Source: Spirochaetaceae bacterium (lineage in GTDB: Bacteria; Myxococcota_A; UBA9160; UBA4427). From it: a stretch of 64,000 nt of DNA. Positions within the stretch are counted from its first letter, which is position 1, and each line of letters begins with the position of its first letter. The notes beneath the pieces were generated by a model. It was not told the DNA's origin, made no database searches, and saw only the letters and a list, made by a program, of their open reading frames with translations. Location: the NCBI GenBank assembly GCA_020632655.1, contig JACKFD010000006.1, positions 186,001 through 250,000 on the forward strand, given 5' to 3'. Positions 17,840 to 25,111 of this stretch are shown here, piece after piece. A program made the translations under genes and the position numbers.

Positions 17840-19584
17840 GCGAGTCTCCGGAGGCGGGCGGGCGGCGGCGGATCGCCTGTCTGCTCGTCCCCGACCTCCC
17901 CCTGCACGCGGCCCTGCGCGTCGAGCCCGAGCTGCGCGGCGCCCCGCTCGCCATCGCCGACGGCCCGGGCGCCCGCGCCCGGCTCCTCGCCGTCTCGCCC
18001 GAGGCGCGCGCGCAGGGGGTGGAGGCGGGCGCGACGCTGCCCCAGGCTCGCGCGAGCTGTCCCGGGATCGAGCTGCGCGTGGCCTCGCCGGGGCTCGAGC
18101 GATCGGCGCGGGAGACGCTGCTCGACCTGGGCCTCTCCCTCGCCCCACGCGCCGAGCTGGCCGGACGCGACGCGGGGCCCTTCGTCGCCGAGGGCGCCGT
18201 CTACGTCGACGCCGACGGGAGCGCGGCGCTGCATGGTCGCGAATCGGGCTTCGCCTCGGTGCTCGCCGCCCGGGCCGAGCGAGCCGGCCTGCCCGGCGTG
18301 GTCGCGATCGCCTCCACCCGCGCCCTCGCCCGACTCGCCGCGCGCCAGCTCGCCTACGTCCCGCGTCCCTCGCGTCCTCCGCCTCGCGAGGCGGGTGGCG
18401 CATCGCGCGTGGAAGAGGCACCGCAGCCCGAGCGCGCGGAGGCCTCGATCCGGATCCTGCCCGTCGGACGCGAGCTCGAGCAGCTCGGACCGCTGCCGAT
18501 CGACCTGCTCGATCCCGACGACCGGACGGCCCAGGCGCTCACGCGCTTCGGGATCCATCGCATCCGCGACCTGCTGCGACTGCCCCGACGCGACCTCGCC
18601 GCGCGCCTCGGCCCCGAGCTGCTCGCCCTCGTCGCCCGGGCGCGGGGCGAGGCGATCGAGCCGCCGATCGCGATGCCCCGCGCGACGCAGCTCGAGGAGG
18701 AGCTCGATCTCGAGGCGCCGATCGATCGGCTGGAGCCCCTGGCCTTCGTGTTGCGGGGGCTGACCTCGCGCCTGGTCGAGCGACTCACCCTGCGCGGTCT
18801 CGGCTGCGAGGCGCTCGACTGGACGCTTCGTCTCGTCGATGGCCGACGCCTCGTCCGTCGCACGGGCGTCGCCGCACCGACCGTCGACGACCGCGTGCTG
18901 CTGCGACTGCTGCGGCTGGCGCTCGAGTCCGAGCCGCCGCCGGCGGCCGTGGAAGGCGTCTCGCTCGGCTGCGAAGGCGTGCCCCTGCGACGCGAGCAGC
19001 TCGACCTCTTCCTGCCGCGCGGACCGGCCCCGAGCGAGCTCGACCGGACGCTGGCCGAGCTCACGGCGCTGTGTGGCGAAGGCCGCGTGGGCCGCCCCGA
19101 GGCGCTCGACGACCATCGACCGGATGCCTTCACGATCGGCGCCTTCCGGCCGGATCGCAGCCGCAAGGCGCCTCCTCCTCCGACCTCCGGATCACCGGGT
19201 CGAAGCGTGGGACTCGGCGCCCCGAGGTCCGGCCCGGAGCCGGCACGTCGGCGATCCCGGCTCCCGCGACCGCGGCCCGGAGATCCAGCCGCGTCCTCGA
19301 CGCGTCCTCCCGCCTCACCCCGACTCGGCCTGCGCGCCCTGCGGCCGCCGCTGCGCGCCCGGGTCCGCCTGCATGACGGACGCCCCGTCTTCCTGCGCAG
19401 CGCCGTCAGTCGGGGTGAGATCGTCGCCGTCGCGGGTCCCTGGCGGACGACCGGGCATTGGTGGTCGGAATCGGCCCACTTCGCCGTCGATCAATACGAC
19501 GTCCAGATGAGCGACGGCTGTGTGTTGCGGCTGTGCTTCGATTGGAGGACGAAGCGGTGGCAGGTGGACGGCCTCTATGACTAG
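17833..19584 (+). CDS. imuB: ImuB, catalytically inactive Y-family polymerase-like protein
   Basis: A 583-residue Y-family-fold protein that links the beta clamp, ImuA and DnaE2. The opening RRIACLLVPDLPLHAALRV aligns with the DinB N-terminus but lacks the two catalytic Asp positions. The second motif reads GAVYVDADGSAALHG, where DinB has SLDEAFLDLTG, so polymerase activity is expected to be absent, as is normal for ImuB. RFGIHRIRDLLRLPRRDLAARLG is the HhH segment. The C-terminus has the ImuB tail GPWRTTGHWWSES and WRTKRWQVDGLYD. A Pro/Arg/Ser-rich linker (about residues 435-490) separates it. Start ATG 17833 overlaps the imuA stop by 7 bases. Confidence 0.93.
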   Translation: MLGESPEAGGRRRIACLLVPDLPLHAALRVEPELRGAPLAIADGPGARARLLAVSPEARAQGVEAGATLPQARASCPGIELRVASPGLERSARETLLDLGLSLAPRAELAGRDAGPFVAEGAVYVDADGSAALHGRESGFASVLAARAERAGLPGVVAIASTRALARLAARQLAYVPRPSRPPPREAGGASRVEEAPQPERAEASIRILPVGRELEQLGPLPIDLLDPDDRTAQALTRFGIHRIRDLLRLPRRDLAARLGPELLALVARARGEAIEPPIAMPRATQLEEELDLEAPIDRLEPLAFVLRGLTSRLVERLTLRGLGCEALDWTLRLVDGRRLVRRTGVAAPTVDDRVLLRLLRLALESEPPPAAVEGVSLGCEGVPLRREQLDLFLPRGPAPSELDRTLAELTALCGEGRVGRPEALDDHRPDAFTIGAFRPDRSRKAPPPPTSGSPGRSVGLGAPRSGPEPARRRSRLPRPRPGDPAASSTRPPASPRLGLRALRPPLRARVRLHDGRPVFLRSAVSRGEIVAVAGPWRTTGHWWSESAHFAVDQYDVQMSDGCVLRLCFDWRTKRWQVDGLYD

Positions 19585-19614
19585 AATCCGCCCGCTCAAC
19601 CGAGGAGACCCCGA

Positions 19615-20307
19615 TTGCCTGACGCAAGGCCCGACCGGCCGTCCTCCAGTCGTCGCCCGAGCCCCACACAGGCGCCCGGCGCACGCAGCCGGGATCGTCG
19701 CGACAAGAGCGCAGCCCACCCGCTGATTCCCCAGCCCGACCATCCGATCGCCTTCCTGCGCGGCTTCCTCGAGCGGCCGAAGGAGGTGGGCTCGATCATC
19801 CCGAGCTCGCGCTGGATGGAGCGACGCATCACGCGAACGGCCGAGCTCGCGACGGCGAAGCTGGCGATCGAGCTCGGTCCCGGGACGGGCGGCACGACCA
19901 AGGCCCTGCTCCAGGCGATGGCCCCCGACGCGACGCTGCTCGCGATCGAGATCAACCCGGGCTTCTGCGACCTGATCCGCGAGACGATCGACGACCCGCG
20001 CCTGATCGTGCACGAGGGCAGCGCCGCGGACATCGCCGACGCCCTCGCCAAGCACGACCTCGGCGCCCCGGACGTCGTGCTCTCCGGCATCCCCTTCTCG
20101 ACGATGCCCCGGGAGCTCGGCCTCGCGATCCTGCGCTCGGTCAAGGAGAGCCTCGCGCCCGGCGGCCGCTTCGTCGCCTACCAGTTCCGCGACGTGGTCC
20201 ATACCCTCGGCAAGCAGGTCTTCGGGGCGGCCGACGTGCAGCTCGAGCTGCTGAACGTGCCGCCGATGCGCGTCTACCGCTGGGACATGCCGACCGGATC
20301 GCGCTGA
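19615..20307 (+). CDS. Class I SAM-dependent methyltransferase, phospholipid N-methyltransferase (PmtA)-like
   Basis: A 230-residue protein starting at TTG 19615, chosen for GAGGAG 8 bases upstream. After a charged, disordered N-terminus (~40 residues) comes AFLRGFLERPKEVGSIIPSS, the start signature of Rhodobacter PmtA-type enzymes. The SAM motif is AIELGPGTGGTTKAL (about residue 84), and LSGIPFSTMP is the catalytic-loop motif of the KsgA-like group. Candidate role: methylation of phosphatidylethanolamine towards phosphatidylcholine. An rRNA-adenine-type role is less likely. It is 30 bp downstream of imuB, so possibly cotranscribed. Confidence 0.8.
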   Translation: MPDARPDRPSSSRRPSPTQAPGARSRDRRDKSAAHPLIPQPDHPIAFLRGFLERPKEVGSIIPSSRWMERRITRTAELATAKLAIELGPGTGGTTKALLQAMAPDATLLAIEINPGFCDLIRETIDDPRLIVHEGSAADIADALAKHDLGAPDVVLSGIPFSTMPRELGLAILRSVKESLAPGGRFVAYQFRDVVHTLGKQVFGAADVQLELLNVPPMRVYRWDMPTGSR

Positions 20308-20330
20308 AGCGGGCTCACCCCGGACTCCGC

Positions 20331-20364
20331 GCTCCTCTCGCGTCTCCTCTCGCGTCTCCTCTCG
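20331..20364. repeat. Short 12-bp tandem repeat
   Basis: CGTCTCCTCTCG is repeated nearly three times (the first copy begins with a one-base change) in the gap between the methyltransferase and receptor genes. It is a simple pyrimidine-rich repeat with no assigned role. Confidence 0.6.
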
Positions 20365-20502
20365 CCCCGCCTCCTCGCATCCGGGATCGACCCCGGCGCC
20401 CTCTCGGAGCTTCGCCCGACGCAGCCGGATCGCTCGCCGTGTGGGGCGGAGCGGGCGATCGGCCTCAACCCGCTTCCATGGCGGACCGATCATTCCGCTG
20501 CC

Positions 20503-21816
20503 ATGGAACTCTCCCGCACCTTCGGAATCACCGAGTCCAACCTCGCCGCCCGCCGCGAGTTCATCCGACTCGGCCCACCCGAGCAGCGCCTGCTGCGTCC
20601 GCTGATCCCCTGGGCCCGACGCCACGCGGCCCCGATCGCCCGCGAGTTCTACGACTGGCAGTTCACCTTCGGCCCGACGGTCGCCTTCTTCGAGCAGATG
20701 GCTCGCAAGCAGGGCATCACGCTCGAGCTGCTGCGAACCCGACTCGAGACGGCCCAACGCGACTACCTGATCGAGGTCTTCGAAGGCGCCGACGAGGGCT
20801 GGGGACTCGACTACTTCGAGCGACGCCTCCAGGTGGGGCACGTGCACGACCGGATCGACCTGCCGATGAAGTGGTACCTCGGAAGCTATGCCGAGTACGA
20901 GCGGCTCATCGCCCGTCACCTGCCGCGCCGACTGCGACTCGTCCCGGGACGTCGCGAGCGCGTGCTGCGCGCGATCAACCAGGTCTTCTCCCTCGACCAG
21001 CAGGCCGTCTGCGACGCCTACATGCTCTCGGTCCTGCGCAGCATGGGGCTCAAGCTCGAGCTGCTCGGCAAGGGCCGCGGCGAGGATCGCAGCGAGCAGG
21101 TCGGCGAGGCCAAGCATCGCATCCGCACGACCGTGAGCGAGCTGCTCTCGGCGACCCGCCGCATCTCGCGCTCCTCGGGCGACCTCACCCAGGCGACCCG
21201 GGCCGTCAACGCGGGGGCCTCCGAGGTCGCGAGCGCCATGGAGCAGATGACGGCGAGCATCGAGAACATCGCCGCCCAGTCCGCCCGCGCGGCCGACGAA
21301 GCGGATGGTGGCGTGCGGATCGGGGAGCAGGTCAAGGCGCAGATGGCCGAGCTCGAGGCCACCGCCGAGAACATCGACGACATCGTCCGATTGATCGCCA
21401 AGGTCGCCCAGCAGACGAATCTGCTGGCGCTGAACGCGAGCGTCGAGGCGGCGCGTGCCGGCGCCGCGGGTCGCGGCTTCGCGGTCGTGGCCGAGCAGGT
21501 CAAGAAGCTCGCGGAGGAGGCGGCCCGGGCGACCGTGCGCATCCGCGAGTCGATCGACTCCCTGCGTGAGCGGGTGGGAGACTCGCTCAAGCTGACGGGC
21601 GAGATGGCGGACGCCGTGGTCTCGATCCACGAGGGCGAGCAGATCGTCGCGACCGCCGTGCAGCAGCAGACCGAAGCGGTCCGTCACGTCGCGAACTCGG
21701 CCCTCGACTCCTCGAACTCCGCCCATCGCATCACCCAGACCGTGGGCAGTCTGGCGGAGATCATCGCGACGCTGGATCGGGCGGTCTCGAGCTTCGAACG
21801 TCGGGACGACGCCTAG
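20503..21816 (+). CDS. Soluble globin-coupled methyl-accepting chemoreceptor
   Basis: A 437-residue cytoplasmic signal transducer with no membrane helices. Residues ~1-170 form a protoglobin/globin-coupled sensor domain, with the proximal haem ligand His115 in VGHVHDRIDLPMKWYLGSY. Residues ~180-430 are a chemotaxis signalling coiled coil with the hairpin tip QQTNLLALNASVEAARAG and RGFAVVAEQVKKLAEEA. By analogy with HemAT it senses O2 (or NO/CO) and signals to CheA-CheW, which are not in this window. The start is ATG 20503 without a clear ribosome-binding site. The 3' end overlaps the convergent dinB gene by 56 bp. Confidence 0.92.
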   Translation: MELSRTFGITESNLAARREFIRLGPPEQRLLRPLIPWARRHAAPIAREFYDWQFTFGPTVAFFEQMARKQGITLELLRTRLETAQRDYLIEVFEGADEGWGLDYFERRLQVGHVHDRIDLPMKWYLGSYAEYERLIARHLPRRLRLVPGRRERVLRAINQVFSLDQQAVCDAYMLSVLRSMGLKLELLGKGRGEDRSEQVGEAKHRIRTTVSELLSATRRISRSSGDLTQATRAVNAGASEVASAMEQMTASIENIAAQSARAADEADGGVRIGEQVKAQMAELEATAENIDDIVRLIAKVAQQTNLLALNASVEAARAGAAGRGFAVVAEQVKKLAEEAARATVRIRESIDSLRERVGDSLKLTGEMADAVVSIHEGEQIVATAVQQQTEAVRHVANSALDSSNSAHRITQTVGSLAEIIATLDRAVSSFERRDDA

Positions 21817-23134
21817 CATCCCGACACTTCGAGCCGGCCTCGTCGTCCTCGCTCCGGGACCGGTCGCGGGTGCCGCGCTTCCACTGCCCGGACAGCGTCG
21901 CGTGCGCGACCTCCGCCTGACTCGCGCGCCGGACGGCGTCGTCGCCGAAGCGATCCGCCAGCGCGTCGAGGGCATGATTCAGCCGCGCGCGCCGACCGTC
22001 GTCCGCGACGGGCGCCCCGGCCGGGCCGGTCGGCGCAGCCGCCGTCTCGGCGAAGAGCGACAGCTGCCCCGCGGAAGCGGCGCCCGCGACGAGGCCCGAG
22101 ACGCCGACACCGAGCAGCCGCACGGGCTCCGCCAGCGCGTCCTCGAGCAGCGCCCGCGCCGTCTCGGCGACGACCGCCCCGTCGTCGGTCGGCTCGCGCA
22201 GCGTGCGCTGACGCGTGCGCGCGGGATAGCCGCGGGCGCCCTCGCGCGTGCGGCGCGCGAGACGCCACTTGAGCACGACGGTCCGGGCACGCAGCCCTTC
22301 GCGGCGGAGCCTCCGGGCGACGGCCTCGGCGTGGGTCAGGATCGTGGCCTCGAGCGTCGCGCGGTCCTGGACGTCGTGCTCGAAGGTGTTCTCCTCGGAG
22401 AGGGAGACGGCCTCGCGATGGGGCTCGACCTCGCGCAGATCGACGCCCCGGGCGAGCCGGCCGATCGCCTCGCCCCAGTCCCCGAAGCGCGTCCGCAACG
22501 CCTCCGGACCCGCCCGGGCCAGATCGCCGATCGTGCGGAAGCCGAGGGCCAGCAGCCGCTCCTCCGCGACCGGCCCCACGCCCCAGATGCGCCGCACGGA
22601 GAGCGGCTCGAGGAAGGCGGCCACCTCGTCGGGCGCCACCTCGCGCAGGCCGTCGGGCTTGGCCGCCCCGCTCGCGATCTTCGCGACCATCTTGATCGGG
22701 CCGATGCCGACGGAGACCGGGAGGCCCGTCGTCTCGCGCACCTCGGCGCGCAGTCGCTCGCCCACGACGCGCGGCGGACCGAGCAGCCGCTCGGTGCCGG
22801 TCAGATCGAGGAAGGCCTCGTCGAGCGAGAGCCCTTCGACCCGCGGCGAGTAGCGCCCGAAGATCTCGAAGATGCGCCGCGACTCCGCCGCATAACGCTT
22901 CGTGTCCCCCGGCACGAAGACGAGCTCCGGACAGAGCCGCCGCGCCTCGACGCTCGGCATCGCCGAACGGATGCCGAAGACCCGCGCCTCGTAGCTCGCC
23001 GCCGCCACGACGCCGCGCGGACCCGCCCCCCCGACCACGATCGGCCGGCCGCGCAGCGCGGGATCGTCGCGCTGCTCGACCGACGCGTAGAAGGCGTCCA
23101 TGTCCGCGTGCAGGATGCAGCGCGGGCGCGTCAT
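21761..23134 (-). CDS. dinB: DNA polymerase IV (DinB), Y-family translesion polymerase
   Basis: A 457-residue translesion polymerase. Catalytic acids are intact: Asp11 in LHADMDAFYASVEQ and Asp105/Glu106 in SLDEAFLDLTG. VSVGIGPIKMVAKIASGAAKP and IWGVGPVAEERLLALG are the palm and HhH motifs. The little-finger domain follows, with a possible clamp-binding GQLSLF near residue 370. The last ~70 residues are a basic, poorly conserved tail whose end lies antisense to the chemoreceptor gene. It is the last gene of an operon with an FAD oxidoreductase (ATGA overlap) and a response regulator that diverges from dnaE2. Confidence 0.94.
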   Translation of the reverse strand: MTRPRCILHADMDAFYASVEQRDDPALRGRPIVVGGAGPRGVVAAASYEARVFGIRSAMPSVEARRLCPELVFVPGDTKRYAAESRRIFEIFGRYSPRVEGLSLDEAFLDLTGTERLLGPPRVVGERLRAEVRETTGLPVSVGIGPIKMVAKIASGAAKPDGLREVAPDEVAAFLEPLSVRRIWGVGPVAEERLLALGFRTIGDLARAGPEALRTRFGDWGEAIGRLARGVDLREVEPHREAVSLSEENTFEHDVQDRATLEATILTHAEAVARRLRREGLRARTVVLKWRLARRTREGARGYPARTRQRTLREPTDDGAVVAETARALLEDALAEPVRLLGVGVSGLVAGAASAGQLSLFAETAAAPTGPAGAPVADDGRRARLNHALDALADRFGDDAVRRASQAEVAHATLSGQWKRGTRDRSRSEDDEAGSKCRDARRRPDVRSSRPPDPASR

Positions 23135-24534
23135 CGCGCCTCGGACCGCGCGCCCCGTCCGGCGCCGGACTCGCGACCGAGCTCGTGGATCACCTCCGCC
23201 GCCGCGCGCATGCCGGCCGTCACGCGGCCCTCGAGGTCGGGCGACGTGAGTGCCTCGGTCGCGAAGGCCAGCCGCGGTGTGCGCTCGGATCGGGCGAGGA
23301 AGCGCTCGCGACGCCCGATCGCGCCGCGCCCCTGCACGGAGATGATCTCGCGCAGCCGTTCGACCCGGGACGGGCCGGCGGGCAGCGCGCCGAGGGGCGA
23401 GCCGCGGAAGGTCGAGTCGAGCTTGTGCACGAGGGCCTGATCCGAGTCGTTCCAGTGCGCGTCGACGGCGTCGAGCTGGAGCGAGACCCGCAGCCAGAAG
23501 GGCTCCGACGCGTAGGGCCGGGGCGGCGGTCCGAGCACCCGCAGATCGCGCAGATCGGGCAGCTCCCCCGGCACGAAGGTCACGCCCGAGAGCCCGCGCA
23601 GCAGCCACGCATCATCGGAGACGCGCCGGTAGATCACGATCGAGCGTCGCGCCTGGATCGACTCGAAGTGCCCCCGCTCGACGGGTGCGAGCTTCGGACA
23701 GACGCGCAGCACCTCGCTCGGCGGCAACGCGACGACCGCTGCGTCCGCGAGCACGAGTCCCTCGCGACCGCCCGATCGATAGCGGACCCGTACACCCTCT
23801 TCCGTGCTCTCGAGCGCCTCGACGCGACAGCCCACCCGCACGCGCAAGGGCTCGGCGAGCGCCGCGACCAGCCCGGGCAGCCCGCCCTTCACGGGGACCG
23901 TGCGCCCGGCCCCGGCGAGCAGACGCACCAGCATCGGGATCACGACCGCCGCGGACTCCGCCGAGAGATCGACGCCCGTGCGTGCGAGCAGCGCCGGCGC
24001 GAGTCGCGTCGTGCACCAGCGCGTCCCGAAGGCCCGCACGGAGGCGCGCGACCAGGCCACGTCGTCGAGGTCGCGCAGCGAAGCCGGCACCTCGCCCCCG
24101 CCGCTGCGCCACGCGTCCCACATCGCGCGCACGACGGGTCTCCGGTCGCGCAGCCGCGGCGGGCGGCGGAAGACCGCGTCGATCGGTCGGTCCATGCGCG
24201 GCGAGAGGCTCGGGAAGAGGAACTCGAGCGGTCGCAGGGGCGGGGGGCGATGCAGCCGGCCGCCGAGCACGAGGGCATGGGTGCGTTCGAGGCCGGGGGC
24301 CGCCGAGGCCTCGAGCCCGAGCCCTGCCACCAGCGCGCGCAGGTTCGCGTCGCCCCAACCGATCTCCCCGACCGCCGGCTCGAGGGGACCGTGCTCCGTC
24401 TCGATCGGGCAGAGTCGCCCGCCCACCGCGGGCGCGGCCTCGAGCAGCTCGACCTCGTGCCCGGCGCGACGCAGACGCGTCCCGCAGACGAGCCCGGCGA
24501 GCCCGCCACCGACGACGACGACCGACGCGCCCAT
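23131..24534 (-). CDS. FAD-dependent amine-oxidase/protoporphyrinogen-oxidase-like protein
   Basis: A 467-residue flavoprotein. The N-terminal SVVVVGGGLAGLVCGTRLRRAGHEVELLEA is the FAD-binding fold, followed by GGRL as in the amine oxidase family. PVKGGLPGLVAALAEPL (about residue 215) and ALPPSEVL fit the phytoene desaturase/PPO group. A C-terminal RLAFATEALTSPDLEGRVTAGMRAAAEV is the FAD-contacting end. The substrate is unknown (porphyrin, carotenoid or amine). It lies between a response regulator and dinB with 4-base overlaps at both ends, so it is cotranscribed with a DNA-repair polymerase, which is unusual. Confidence 0.8.
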   Translation of the reverse strand: MGASVVVVGGGLAGLVCGTRLRRAGHEVELLEAAPAVGGRLCPIETEHGPLEPAVGEIGWGDANLRALVAGLGLEASAAPGLERTHALVLGGRLHRPPPLRPLEFLFPSLSPRMDRPIDAVFRRPPRLRDRRPVVRAMWDAWRSGGGEVPASLRDLDDVAWSRASVRAFGTRWCTTRLAPALLARTGVDLSAESAAVVIPMLVRLLAGAGRTVPVKGGLPGLVAALAEPLRVRVGCRVEALESTEEGVRVRYRSGGREGLVLADAAVVALPPSEVLRVCPKLAPVERGHFESIQARRSIVIYRRVSDDAWLLRGLSGVTFVPGELPDLRDLRVLGPPPRPYASEPFWLRVSLQLDAVDAHWNDSDQALVHKLDSTFRGSPLGALPAGPSRVERLREIISVQGRGAIGRRERFLARSERTPRLAFATEALTSPDLEGRVTAGMRAAAEVIHELGRESGAGRGARSEAR

Positions 24535-24947
24535 CAGCCCGCCTCCGACGTAGTCGGACCCGCGGATCCCGCCGATCCGACCTCCGCCACGCCGAGGGTC
24601 CGCAGCAGGGTGCGCGGCACGAAGGGCTTGCGCAGATAGCGCCCGCCAGCCGCCGCGAGCGCCTGCTCCAGCGACTCGGGCAGCTGGTCACCGCTGGTCA
24701 CGACGACCTCGAGATCGGGGCGCTCGGCCAGCATCCGCGGCATCAGCTCGGCGGCCCCCTGCCCGTCGGGCAGGATCACGTCGAGCAGTACGAGGTCGAT
24801 CTCCGACGCACCCCGGAAGACGCGCATGGCCTCGTCCGCGTCGGCCGCCACCAACGTCTGCAGCCCGGCGCGGGTCAGCACGCGCGAAACGAGGCGCAGC
24901 AGCTGGGGCTCGTCGTCGACGACCAGGACGGTCCGGGGTGTGGTCAT
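24534..24947 (-). CDS. Single-domain response regulator
   Basis: A 137-residue stand-alone receiver domain. VLVVDDEPQLL gives the acidic pocket, LVLLDVILPDG holds the phospho-acceptor Asp (about residue 54), VVVTSGD has the conserved Thr/Ser, and YLRKPF has the Lys. No output domain is present, so it acts by protein contact, as CheY-type or in a phosphorelay. No partner kinase is adjacent. First gene of the operon with the FAD protein and dinB; divergent from dnaE2. Confidence 0.9.
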   Translation of the reverse strand: MTTPRTVLVVDDEPQLLRLVSRVLTRAGLQTLVAADADEAMRVFRGASEIDLVLLDVILPDGQGAAELMPRMLAERPDLEVVVTSGDQLPESLEQALAAAGGRYLRKPFVPRTLLRTLGVAEVGSAGSAGPTTSEAG

Positions 24948-25024
24948 GCGCGGGCGGTTTCTCTCGGGGTCCTGATTTTTACGATCGGAAATCGCCGCTC
25001 GAGGCCAGTCGCGACGGGATCGGT

Positions 25025-25045
25025 CCCGGGTCCGGAGGACCCGGG
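25025..25045. other. Hairpin between the response regulator and dnaE2
   Basis: CCCGGGTCC-GGA-GGACCCGGG, a perfect 9-bp stem with a 3-nt loop, sits in the middle of the 164-bp divergent region. It could insulate the two promoters or be a regulator site. Confidence 0.4.
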
Positions 25046-25089
25046 GAGCACCGGCACAGGATGAGCCAGATCCGTGATTGATTAAAGGC

Positions 25090-25104
25090 GAAAGTGAGAC
25101 GAAT
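25090..25104 (+). promoter_or_regulatory. Putative LexA-like direct repeat upstream of dnaE2
   Basis: GAAA-N7-GAAT ends 7 bases before the dnaE2 ATG and mirrors GAAC-N7-GAAA upstream of imuA. GCGAAAGT (25088-25095) and TCAGGC just before the ATG are shared with the imuA leader. Confidence 0.35.
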
Positions 25105-25111
25105 ATCAGGC

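Noticed and set aside
17833..19584. ImuB as an active polymerase
   Set aside because: Both catalytic acidic motifs of Y-family polymerases are missing, which is normal for ImuB.
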